Origin: Bacteriovorax sp. MedPE-SWde
GTDB taxonomy: Bacteria > Bdellovibrionota > Bacteriovoracia > Bacteriovoracales > Bacteriovoracaceae
DNA: 64,000 bases
Direction: 5' to 3'
Assembly (NCBI GenBank): GCA_001874305.1
Contig: MPCU01000008.1
Span: 62,001-126,000, forward strand
Shown here: positions 54,398 through 61,746 of the stretch, one piece after another
Layout: the number at the start of each line of letters is the position of its first letter
How positions within the stretch are numbered: position 1 is the stretch's first letter
The notes under the pieces: generated by a model
The model's input: the letters and a program-made list of their open reading frames with translations, nothing else
What the model was told of the DNA's origin: nothing
Databases searched by the model: none
Position numbers and translations under genes: made by a program

Positions 54398-55224
54398 TGT
54401 ATTTCCTCTGTTAATGGAAAGAGCTGTATATTCATTTGATATACCTGCGTGCAATCTTCCATCGAACTCGTATACTCATTGATTTCTTTTCGAAATTGTC
54501 TAATCTTCTCTTTTAAAAGAGGCAACTTCTCCTTACTAATAGGAAGAGTCACACCATTGAACTCTCTTTCTTTAATTGGGTCTTTTCTTAGTGAAGTCAG
54601 GCCTAACTTAATCATAGAGCTATGGTATTCATAGAGAGCAATATCTTTTATATCCTCTGAAGTTGAAAGCGCTCCACTAGATTGCTTCCAATTGCCTTCA
54701 GCATTTTTTTCAATAAGTCCTAGAGTTTGAAGAATAACAAATGACTCCTTGGCCATTTTCATTGATACGTCCCCTCTTAGAAGTCTTAATAACTCTTCAT
54801 TGGGACCAGGAAAGTTTCCTATATCAAGGAGAACGTAAATAACAACATTGTGCCAATTGGCAATAAATTGAAATTGAGCATTCTCTATAAGGGTAAGTCC
54901 TTTCTTCTTTTTTTCTTCCATTAGTTGGTGGAAGAAATTCTTCTTAGTATCGAGATCTTTTTCTTGGGAGTATTCAACAAGTAGTTCGAAGAAGTTCTTC
55001 TCTTTCTTTGAAGTAAGACCTAGTGCTTTAATATACTTTGGCACAGTTTTGCTAGTAAGATTCCTCTTACCATCAATGATCATCTTTAAATGAGAAGGCG
55101 ACTTTAAATCTCCACGATTCGTAAATACACGGTAACTATAATCACTTTTGATGGCCTTACGGGCCTCATAGTAATCGCGTAAATACTCTCGATAATCGAG
55201 ATAGTCACAAACTTCAGGAATCAC
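54394..55224 (-). CDS. TIGR02147-family protein
   Basis: A 276-residue cytoplasmic protein of the TIGR02147/DUF4423 family, common in Bdellovibrio relatives and Fibrobacter. VCDYLDYREYLRDYYEARK is the hallmark N-terminus, followed by a helix-turn-helix-like segment (SPSHLKMIIDGKRNLTSKTVPKYIKALG) and the family's repeated helical body. A regulatory role is inferred from the HTH-like part. The frame opens upstream at TTG 55257, but GTG 55224 has AGGAG 5 bases before it and places the conserved region at the start. The downstream secreted gene overlaps by 4 bases. Confidence 0.8.
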   Translation of the reverse strand: MIPEVCDYLDYREYLRDYYEARKAIKSDYSYRVFTNRGDLKSPSHLKMIIDGKRNLTSKTVPKYIKALGLTSKKEKNFFELLVEYSQEKDLDTKKNFFHQLMEEKKKKGLTLIENAQFQFIANWHNVVIYVLLDIGNFPGPNEELLRLLRGDVSMKMAKESFVILQTLGLIEKNAEGNWKQSSGALSTSEDIKDIALYEYHSSMIKLGLTSLRKDPIKEREFNGVTLPISKEKLPLLKEKIRQFRKEINEYTSSMEDCTQVYQMNIQLFPLTEEIQ

Positions 55225-55353
55225 TTTCTCTCCTTCAATTTTTAAATTCAAATGCAAACTAACATGTTTTTATAAAAAGTCACAGTATTTGTGAAAAGAA
55301 AACATACTTTTTTTAGGCTATTTGTGTACAGCGATTAGGCCAGACAAATAAAA

Positions 55354-55373
55354 AAGGGAGCCTAAGCTCCCTT
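55354..55373 (-). terminator. Rho-independent terminator of the Cys/Arg-rich secreted gene
   Basis: An 8-bp stem AAGGGAGC/GCTCCCTT with loop CTAA lies 18 bases after the stop at 55391 and is followed on the minus strand by TTTTATTTG. Confidence 0.78.
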
Positions 55374-55390
55374 CTCTATTATATTTTTAA

Positions 55391-55867
55391 TTACTTACAA
55401 GATGGTACTTCAATTCTAACTTTAGAAAGAGTTCTTCCTCTTCTGTAGTCACCGTCTCTACGGTTACCTTGCCACTTGTACTCTACTTCTGACTTGTAGT
55501 AGTAAGTGTTGTGAAATGCTGTTTGAAGTTCCCACTTAACACATTTGTTATCTCTATCTCTTCCAGATCTTCTTGTTCTAACACATACGTTTTTCTTGTA
55601 TTCAACATCTTTTGTAAAGATTCTTGCTTCTTTAGCAACACATACTCTTTCTCTATCTCCACCTCTTCTAACTGTCTTGTACTTTACACAGATCTCTTTT
55701 GGAGAGATTGTTTCAAGTTGATCGTTAGCGTTAAGACAAAGTTGGTTGTAAGTTAATACTCCTGGACCCATTGCAATTGTAGAGTAAGAAGTTACAACTT
55801 TTGTTTTACCAAAAGCGAAAGTTGATACTGAAGCTGCGATAAGAATCATTGATGCGATTAATTTCAT
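55391..55867 (-). CDS. Basic Cys-rich secreted protein with internal duplication
   Basis: A 158-residue protein with signal peptide MKLIASMILIAASVSTFA. Two similar segments occur: ICVKYKTVRRGGDRERVCV (about 59-77) and VCVRTRRSGRDRDNKCV, both with paired cysteines around an Arg/Asp-rich core. The C-terminus is also basic. No family is recognised; it may be a disulfide-stapled extracellular protein. The start has AGGAG 6 bases upstream. A cluster of TGTRTACA motifs lies upstream at 56004-56045 and one downstream at 55323. Confidence 0.7.
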   Translation of the reverse strand: MKLIASMILIAASVSTFAFGKTKVVTSYSTIAMGPGVLTYNQLCLNANDQLETISPKEICVKYKTVRRGGDRERVCVAKEARIFTKDVEYKKNVCVRTRRSGRDRDNKCVKWELQTAFHNTYYYKSEVEYKWQGNRRDGDYRRGRTLSKVRIEVPSCK

Positions 55868-56003
55868 AATTTCTCCTGAGTTGTGTAATAGTTATTAATT
55901 ACGGTTATTGTTTTTAATCTGTTTTTTCGTTGAACAATAACTATCCAATACGTATTTTCCTGTAAATCAAAAAAACGAAAATGGTCACTTTTCTGTTTAC
56001 AAA

Positions 56004-56045
56004 TGTGTACACCCATAGATTTTTGTATACATGGATTTGTGTACA
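56004..56045. promoter_or_regulatory. Three TGTRTACA sites upstream of the Cys/Arg-rich gene
   Basis: TGTGTACA occurs at 56004-56011 and 56038-56045 and the palindrome TGTATACA at 56024-56031. A further TGTGTACA lies at 55323-55330 before the TIGR02147 gene. They may be binding sites for one regulator; spacing (20 and 14 bases) is not an exact helix multiple. Confidence 0.35.
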
Positions 56046-56098
56046 AAATACTTATTAAACTAATGTATATTACTGAAATTAAAGGCAGAAAAAAGAGA

Positions 56099-56133
56099 AA
56101 GGCCAGAGGTACACAATGTATACGTCTGGCCTT
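56099..56133 (-). terminator. Hairpin terminator of the peroxidase-like gene
   Basis: A 9-bp stem AAGGCCAGA/TCTGGCCTT with a 17-base loop containing TACA-CAA-TGTA, followed on the minus strand by TTTCTCTTTTTT, lies 30 bases after the stop at 56163. Confidence 0.68.
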
Positions 56134-56162
56134 CTTATGGAATTTTAAATGTTACTATACTT

Positions 56163-56873
56163 CTAAATTGCGTTCACTGCTTTTGTCTTTGGCATTTCTG
56201 CATTGAAAAGTCTTACAACATCTTCATACTGAATATGATTATTATCTTTTCCACCTAAGAAGCTAAAGATTAACCCTACTTCTACGTCACCGGGCTTAGT
56301 TATCTTTACCCCCTGCTCTTTACATATTTGTAACTTTACTTTCATAAGATCACTTTTATATAAAGTACCCTGAATCGGGTTAGAATCAGCAATCTGCTTC
56401 ATTCTAGAAAGCGTAGTTGCTATTTGTTTTTCACTAATTTCGCTCGCCCCCTTCTCAAAAGTAAATCCACAATCATGAGCAACACCTGTTGCCTTATGAA
56501 GCTTTGATAAGTTTACGTGTCCAATTCTTGTCGCGAACTTAGTTAGTTGGCCACCAGATACAAGAGTTGCAACGGCACCACAACCAAACTTCTCACAACC
56601 AAATTCAAATGCTTTATCAACTATATTTGATAGAGAAACAATCACGTCGGTTTTCCTAGCAACCTTAATAGCATCAAGCGCTCCAGATCTTTCAATAAGT
56701 CTCCAAAATGGACAAAGGATTTTCTTGTTTTGAGGTCTAGTACTACTCTCTGAAATAGAAGGGTACTTCTCTGTGAGCTCTTCGCTTGTTGCAAATTTTG
56801 CAAATGAGCTTTGAGTAAATATTGTAAGTACAAGTAGCAATATTAATGCTGGCGTAGTTTTAAAGTTCGACAT
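56163..56873 (-). CDS. Secreted peroxidase-family-2-like (heme-thiolate peroxidase-like) protein
   Basis: A 236-residue protein starting at ATG 56873 (AAGGA 9 bases before it) with signal peptide ending SFA. KKILCPFWRLIERSGALD (C54-P55) resembles the 'PCPxLNxLxNHGxL' heme-thiolate segment of chloroperoxidases, GVAHDCGFTF (H133-D134) resembles their 'EHDxS' metal-site motif with Ala for Glu, LYKSDLMKVKLQ matches a following helix, and DVEVGLIFSFLG...DVVRLFNAEMP matches the 'E...LL...F.......FF..ERLP' end. Order and spacing fit the family, but no search was run and identity is low. If real, it would be a periplasmic or extracellular heme enzyme. It is divergent from the gene at 57026. Confidence 0.5.
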   Translation of the reverse strand: MSNFKTTPALILLLVLTIFTQSSFAKFATSEELTEKYPSISESSTRPQNKKILCPFWRLIERSGALDAIKVARKTDVIVSLSNIVDKAFEFGCEKFGCGAVATLVSGGQLTKFATRIGHVNLSKLHKATGVAHDCGFTFEKGASEISEKQIATTLSRMKQIADSNPIQGTLYKSDLMKVKLQICKEQGVKITKPGDVEVGLIFSFLGGKDNNHIQYEDVVRLFNAEMPKTKAVNAI

Positions 56874-56935
56874 TGTAGTTTTCCTTAGTAAATGAATAAT
56901 CATTAGTTGTTTACACTTTTTAGAGCTAACTGGCT

Positions 56936-56953
56936 TAAATCTTGTAAGATTTA
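56936..56953. promoter_or_regulatory. 18-bp palindrome between divergent secreted-protein genes
   Basis: TAAATCTT-GT-AAGATTTA has perfect 8-bp arms and lies midway between the peroxidase-like gene and the gene at 57026. The decamer TTTACACTTT occurs at 56910 and 56950, the second overlapping the palindrome. It is a candidate shared operator. Confidence 0.45.
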
Positions 56954-57025
56954 CACTTTACAACACATCGCGCATAAACCTGTTAATATCAACAAAACTC
57001 ATAGACATAACAAAGGACGGAATAA

Positions 57026-57520
57026 ATGAAGAAACTCATTCTACTAGCAATGATGTTAACAACTTTAGCAGCACCAATTAGAAGTGCATCTGCTGCAGTC
57101 GCACCTCACCTTGGGTTCTTTGTAGTCCTACCTCTAGTTGCTGTTACTGGTCAGGCAATGAATAAGACCAAAGGCTGTAAGTTAGTACTTTGTTTAGACA
57201 AAATTGCAGGACTTGGAGTTATCTATGCAGGAATTCTATTACTAGACGAAGAGACCGGTAATGTGAGTTTTTCTGAAGTATCAAAAGATCTAGCTGTTCA
57301 AGCGGGTATCACTTCAAGTGAAAGAGAATCATTTAACGAATCATTAGAAGAAGTAAATATGATTAAGAACGAAATCGTTCTAGAGATTTCAAAGGTTGAA
57401 ACGGGTCATGCAGACTATGCAAATGAGTTATGGAAAAGTTCAAAAGATATGCTCGATAAGGATGCTTTTAAGGCAGTTCAAAAGTTAAGATCTCACCTTA
57501 GAGGCCAAATTAAATTATAA
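57026..57520 (+). CDS. Secreted or membrane-anchored protein, unknown function
   Basis: A 164-residue protein with signal peptide MKKLILLAMMLTTLAAPIRSASA and a second hydrophobic stretch (LGFFVVLPLVAVTGQAM, LGVIYAGILLL) that may be a membrane hairpin. The C-terminal 90 residues are acidic and helical (FNESLEEVNMIKNEIVLEISKVE). It has two cysteines (KGCKLVLCL). AAGGACGG precedes the ATG. No family is recognised. A bidirectional terminator follows. Confidence 0.68.
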   Translation: MKKLILLAMMLTTLAAPIRSASAAVAPHLGFFVVLPLVAVTGQAMNKTKGCKLVLCLDKIAGLGVIYAGILLLDEETGNVSFSEVSKDLAVQAGITSSERESFNESLEEVNMIKNEIVLEISKVETGHADYANELWKSSKDMLDKDAFKAVQKLRSHLRGQIKL

Positions 57521-57527
57521 TAAAAAA

Positions 57528-57548
57528 AAGGCCTCGTTAAGAGGCCTT
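57528..57548. terminator. Bidirectional terminator
   Basis: An 8-bp stem AAGGCCTC/GAGGCCTT with loop GTTAA. The minus strand continues with six T residues followed by TTA, and the plus strand with GTTATTTTTAG. It sits between the converging gene ending at 57520 and the ychJ-like gene ending at 57556. Confidence 0.85.
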
Positions 57549-57555
57549 GTTATTT

Positions 57556-58044
57556 TTAGTTCTTTCCACAACACTTTTTAAATTTCTTTCCTGAACCACA
57601 AGAACATGGATCATTACGACCAACTTTTGCACCCGCGCGCTTTATTGGCGTTTGAACAGGTTGTCCATCAACAAATAACCAAGCACCATCAACTTTACTA
57701 AAAGTACTTTTCTCATGATGAGATAGAGACTGATCGCCAATTTCAAAGTTTGCTTTGAACTCGACCATTCCAGTGTCGTCACTTTCTTGACCTTCTTCAG
57801 TTTCAACTATTTCAAGCCCAAGCCACTTTGACTGCTCAGACCAAGATGTAATTTCTTTTACATCCATATCACTTCTATGGTCTGCATGTGTAGAATCAAC
57901 GATGAAATCAATATCACCAGTTGTATATGCAGCATATCTTGCTCTCATTAAACTCTCAGCAGTAGGTGCTAACTTACTACCTTTAATAATCGGCTCACAA
58001 CAACCAGTGAACTCACTTCCTGAACCACAAGGACAATTTGCCAT
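57556..58044 (-). CDS. YchJ-like SEC-C domain protein (UPF0225)
   Basis: A 162-residue protein with two SEC-C zinc-binding motifs at its ends: [16 protein letters not shown] at the start and [19 protein letters not shown] at the end, with the UPF0225/NTF2-like middle ([22 protein letters not shown]). Such proteins bind zinc; the cellular role is unknown. It is the last gene of a five-gene operon, 13 bases after the methyltransferase. Confidence 0.9.
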   Translation of the reverse strand: MANCPCGSGSEFTGCCEPIIKGSKLAPTAESLMRARYAAYTTGDIDFIVDSTHADHRSDMDVKEITSWSEQSKWLGLEIVETEEGQESDDTGMVEFKANFEIGDQSLSHHEKSTFSKVDGAWLFVDGQPVQTPIKRAGAKVGRNDPCSCGSGKKFKKCCGKN

Positions 58045-58057
58045 CGTCTTCTCCTAT

Positions 58058-58726
58058 TTAAAATCTATATAATAAATCAGTGAAAAATGTATTTTCTTCG
58101 TTAAAGTGTACTTTACTTTCTAAAACTCGACTAGAGATAAAAGTGAAGTGCTTTTTAATCATTTTAATATACTTTGTACGGCTTCTTCTAATAGCGTACT
58201 CATCTTTAAACTCAAGGTCTTCTATTTGCCTATTAAGTTCTTTGTCTGTCGGTACTGTAAAGTATAGGTACTTACATCTCTGAGCAAGTATAGGCAGACA
58301 TTTCTCAATTTCTTCATCTGATAGATACTGAAAAACTGAGGTACATACACCGAGATCAAAACTCTTAATTTTTCTCTTTGATTCACACCAAGAAACGATA
58401 TCAATTTGTTCTAATTTAAATTTAGTACTATCGGCCGGAGAGATATCCCTTTCTTTAACCTTATCAAAAGCAAACTTACTTGGCTCAATCCCATAGGCCT
58501 TATAAGGAACAAACTCCTTTAGCAGACCCTCAAAGAGATGTCCTAAACCAAACCCCAGATCAACAACACTGCTAATGTCTATATACTCCATCCCAAATAA
58601 GTTCTTAATATAACCAACATGGAGATCGACATTACCAATCCCATCCATATCCTCTGGAGCTTCATAGTTTTCGTGCCAATATTCGTCTTTAAAACCTTGA
58701 GCACCATCAGCTTTATCAATAGTCAT
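58058..58726 (-). CDS. SAM-dependent methyltransferase, unknown substrate
   Basis: A 222-residue class I methyltransferase: VVDLGFGLGHLFEGLL is motif I, YGIEPSKFAF holds the acidic strand-2 residue, and FDLGVCTSVFQYLSDEEI matches motif IV/V. LYFTVPTD resembles the following strand. Substrate is unknown. Its ATG follows the MATE gene stop directly, so the two are tightly coupled. Confidence 0.82.
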   Translation of the reverse strand: MTIDKADGAQGFKDEYWHENYEAPEDMDGIGNVDLHVGYIKNLFGMEYIDISSVVDLGFGLGHLFEGLLKEFVPYKAYGIEPSKFAFDKVKERDISPADSTKFKLEQIDIVSWCESKRKIKSFDLGVCTSVFQYLSDEEIEKCLPILAQRCKYLYFTVPTDKELNRQIEDLEFKDEYAIRRSRTKYIKMIKKHFTFISSRVLESKVHFNEENTFFTDLLYRF

Positions 58727-60028
58727 TTAAACCTCTAGCTCCGCTCGTACACAGAAGTAATTTGAAACGAGCCTATACATCCCTATTGCAATTAGCGCTA
58801 TCCAAATCCCAATCAGCGACTTTTGATTATAAGAATAGAATGCCAAGGGAATAAAGATAAATGAGAATGCAATCATCATATGCTTTCGAAGAAAATCAAA
58901 GCGCCCCAGTCCAAAAAGTAGACCATCATATACATAGGCCAGCGAGAGAGGAATTTGAGAGATTGCAATTAAGGCCCAAACCTTTGCGATTGACTCCCTA
59001 ACTTGAATATCGGTTGTAAAACTAGAAAGAATTAAATCATCTAGGAATAAGTACGCTACTGTAAAACCTAGACCGATTTTAACACCCATAAATAATAGTT
59101 TATTAAATATATACTTGAGATCTGCTGCATCAGCTGGCAACTCTGCCCGTGCTCCAATAATATTCCCAGTAGTGGCAACTCCATCAGTGAAGAAAGAAGC
59201 AAAGAGCCAAATTTGTAATACAATCTGATATGACGCTAATTCAACAACACCAATATGTGCAGCAACTTTAGTACATAGAAAGAAGCTAAGAGTAAGAAAC
59301 GCTGAGCGCCCAAAAATATTGAGAGCGTTTGTTCCTAGCTGAAAAACATTCTCTCTAATAATTGGTTGTTTCCAAAAAATAGATTTAATCTCTTCCTGTC
59401 TAATTAAATATATAAAAGACAGAATAAACCCAACTCCGTTACCTACTACTGTTGCAAGCGCAACACCCTTTAATCCAAAACTAAGCTCGTATAAAGAGAG
59501 GTAAGAGAAGATAATATTTATGATCGTAGAAACCGAAATAAAAATCATCGCCGCCTTAACTTTTGCAAAGCCTCTTAACAACGATAAACAAACCGTGAAA
59601 AGTAAAATAAAGGACTGACCGTAGAGTCGAGTCAGAAAGTAATCATCACAAGACTCAACAAGTCCTTTCTCAACACCCATGAAGTCATAGACGTGAAATC
59701 TCAGAGGTACAAAGATAATAACAAGTGCTACCCCTATTCCCAGAGCTAGAAGTAGTGAAACCTTACAAAGAGAAACAACTTCTGAATAATTTTTCTTACC
59801 GATTTTTTCAGAGACCCCCTGAATTGGTGCATGAACTAAGAAGTTGAACATCCAAGTAAGGGAGCTTATTAGGGTTGCACCAATTGCGAGAGCAGCAAGT
59901 AATCTCGTATCAAACCGCCCTACAAAGGCAGTATCAACAACAGAGCTTATCGGCTCAAGCATTGTGGCAATTATAGAGGGAATCGAAAGGGCCCAAAGAC
60001 CCTTATATGATTTCCAAGAATCTTCCAT
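58727..60028 (-). CDS. MATE-family efflux transporter (DinF-like)
   Basis: A 433-residue protein with about 12 hydrophobic segments in two halves. ALSIPSIIATMLEPISSVVDTAFVGRF is the MATE signature, and the second half has a matching FQLGTNALNIFGRSAFLTLSF. MATE exporters remove drugs and other cations using Na+ or H+ gradients; given the Na+-NQR in this window, Na+ coupling is plausible but not shown. It lies 4 bases after the small membrane protein gene. Confidence 0.88.
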   Translation of the reverse strand: MEDSWKSYKGLWALSIPSIIATMLEPISSVVDTAFVGRFDTRLLAALAIGATLISSLTWMFNFLVHAPIQGVSEKIGKKNYSEVVSLCKVSLLLALGIGVALVIIFVPLRFHVYDFMGVEKGLVESCDDYFLTRLYGQSFILLFTVCLSLLRGFAKVKAAMIFISVSTIINIIFSYLSLYELSFGLKGVALATVVGNGVGFILSFIYLIRQEEIKSIFWKQPIIRENVFQLGTNALNIFGRSAFLTLSFFLCTKVAAHIGVVELASYQIVLQIWLFASFFTDGVATTGNIIGARAELPADAADLKYIFNKLLFMGVKIGLGFTVAYLFLDDLILSSFTTDIQVRESIAKVWALIAISQIPLSLAYVYDGLLFGLGRFDFLRKHMMIAFSFIFIPLAFYSYNQKSLIGIWIALIAIGMYRLVSNYFCVRAELEV

Positions 60029-60032
60029 TTAT

Positions 60033-60383
60033 TTACGCAAGCTTTGTAACTGCAACGTAGATCGCAGAAAAGATTAGAACGAGAATAGCGTAGTAACCAA
60101 ACTGACGATTAGACTTTAATCTCTTTGCTAGAATTGGACCTAGAGCTGCAACAAGAACCCAAAGACCAACTTTTACTTTTACCCATAGTGGCCAACCTGT
60201 TCCGTGAGAAACACCAATTCTTGCAAGTAGTCCCATACCACCAACAAAAATTAGGAAACTTGATACACCTGAAATAATTTTTGCACTCTTAGGTGAGTTT
60301 TCAAGAAAAAATTGAATTGCGATTGAACCAACAAATAGAACAATCATAAATACGTGAATAACTTTGTAAAATTCGTATGACAT
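60033..60383 (-). CDS. Small four-helix membrane protein (SirB/CopD-like?)
   Basis: A 116-residue protein with four hydrophobic segments (about 6-25, 33-54, 67-88, 94-114). HVFMIVLFVGSIAIQFF and WPLWVKVKVGLWVLVA resemble small SirB- or CopD-like membrane proteins, but I cannot assign a family firmly. It lies 10 bases after the channel gene and 4 before MATE. Confidence 0.62.
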   Translation of the reverse strand: MSYEFYKVIHVFMIVLFVGSIAIQFFLENSPKSAKIISGVSSFLIFVGGMGLLARIGVSHGTGWPLWVKVKVGLWVLVAALGPILAKRLKSNRQFGYYAILVLIFSAIYVAVTKLA

Positions 60384-60393
60384 TTAATACCTC

Positions 60394-60903
60394 TTATTTA
60401 GTTTCTTTGTTTCCATTCTTATTATCTATATCATCTAAACGCTTCTCTAGTCGAGTAAGAGAGCTATTTAAATTACGAATTTGATTTCCAAGGATTTCCT
60501 CCTCTTCATGAAGTTCAGACTGAATCCCCTGAACATTCTTACCAATCATTGTGACTCTTCTTCCAAGTCTTGTGAATTCCCTTCCGAGCATCGCGTTAGC
60601 AAAGAGTGCCGTATAAGAAACAAAGAGACCTGTTCCCACGATCATGAGTACAATACCAAGAATCTTTCCCCAAAAAGTTATCGGGGTAATATCACCATAA
60701 CCAACAGTTGTTATTGTCGAAAAGGACCACCAAACAGCGTCTATCATGCTATTGACACTAGGGTTAACTGCTTTCTCTAAAGCAAGAAATATCATTGATG
60801 ATATGAAAACTGCAATATTACAGAGAAAAGTCATCATCCAAAAGGGAAATGACACAAGGAGTCCAGTTATTCTCTTAAAAAAGACTAATACATCAATGTC
60901 CAT
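60394..60903 (-). CDS. Two-helix potassium channel (pore-loop domain)
   Basis: A 169-residue protein with TM1 (about 18-38), a pore helix and the selectivity filter TTVGYGD (64-70 region), TM2 (GKILGIVLMIVGTGLFVSYTALF) and a C-terminal coiled coil (about 118-160). It should form a tetrameric K+ channel in the inner membrane. The cytoplasmic RCK/TrkA-N domain is absent, so gating is unknown. It is the first gene of the five-gene operon and is divergent from the gene at 60949. Confidence 0.88.
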   Translation of the reverse strand: MDIDVLVFFKRITGLLVSFPFWMMTFLCNIAVFISSMIFLALEKAVNPSVNSMIDAVWWSFSTITTVGYGDITPITFWGKILGIVLMIVGTGLFVSYTALFANAMLGREFTRLGRRVTMIGKNVQGIQSELHEEEEILGNQIRNLNSSLTRLEKRLDDIDNKNGNKETK

Positions 60904-60948
60904 CTCTACCTCTTCTCTAAAATTGCTTTCAGGTTTATAATATTATTT

Positions 60949-61704
60949 ATGAGCTATTTTGGAAACAAGAAGGAAGGAGAAAAGATATTTCGCGGCGCAT
61001 ATACATATATGCGAAATACGAATATCTACTCCGAAGAATCATTTGAAGTATTCAGAGACAAGAAAGAGATGACATACACTTTTGTTAGTGAAGTCGTATC
61101 TCGAGTTGCAACAGGAGAACTTCTCAATATCAACACAAGGTATGTCATTAACAAAGACTACACCCCACTTGAAGTCACAATCCACAGATCCCTTGGAAAT
61201 CAGTCAGTCAAAGAAGAGTATATTTTTGACATAAGAAGAACCCGTATCAATTACAGTTTTACAGATGCAGAAGGCCAAGTTAGCAAATGTGAGTTAGCAA
61301 CAAATCCAAAATTCTATATTACAACATCAGCAACTTGCTCAAGCATGCTTTATTTAAGAAATAAGAAGTTTGATAACACAGGAAAGAACTACTACTCCAT
61401 AATCGTTAGTAATAATCACTGGGCATATGAAGGGGAACCAACGATAAATAATATTGTCCTGCAAAGAGTTACTCAAACAAGTGAAAATATAAAAGTTGGT
61501 GACAGTAATCTTGAGGCCACACAATACAAGCTCACAGAACAAAGTGAAGATGATGTTGAAATAGACCCACATGGTCCACCAGTGGCCGAAAATGATTTAA
61601 GAATATGGTGTAGTCAACATATGACTATTCCCTATCTGATTAAAGATAATAGTGGGACAAAGATCGAAGTTAAGTATCTTAACAATCTAGATAAAGACCA
61701 ATAA
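60949..61704 (+). CDS. Cytoplasmic protein of unknown function
   Basis: A 251-residue protein without a signal peptide or membrane helix. It is beta-rich in appearance, starts MSYFGNKKEGEKIFRGAYTYMR, and has three cysteines (C106, C122 and the one in RIWCSQHM). No domain is recognised. It is a single gene, 45 bases from the divergent channel gene, and converges on the DinG-type helicase with a shared hairpin. Confidence 0.65.
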   Translation: MSYFGNKKEGEKIFRGAYTYMRNTNIYSEESFEVFRDKKEMTYTFVSEVVSRVATGELLNINTRYVINKDYTPLEVTIHRSLGNQSVKEEYIFDIRRTRINYSFTDAEGQVSKCELATNPKFYITTSATCSSMLYLRNKKFDNTGKNYYSIIVSNNHWAYEGEPTINNIVLQRVTQTSENIKVGDSNLEATQYKLTEQSEDDVEIDPHGPPVAENDLRIWCSQHMTIPYLIKDNSGTKIEVKYLNNLDKDQ

Positions 61705-61718
61705 ATTAAAACTTAAAA

Positions 61719-61746
61719 TGATAGTCAGATTAATTACTGACTATCA
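61719..61746 (-). terminator. Hairpin terminator of the DinG-type helicase
   Basis: TGATAGTCAG/CTGACTATCA is a perfect 10-bp stem with an 8-base loop. It overlaps the helicase stop codon and on the minus strand is followed by TTTTAAGTTTTAATTT. Confidence 0.72.

Noticed and set aside
56932-56947. Sigma-54-like TGGCTTAAATCTTGTA before the gene at 57026
   Set aside because: The spacing fits but the invariant GC of the -12 element is GT, and the sequence overlaps the 18-bp palindrome, which explains it better.
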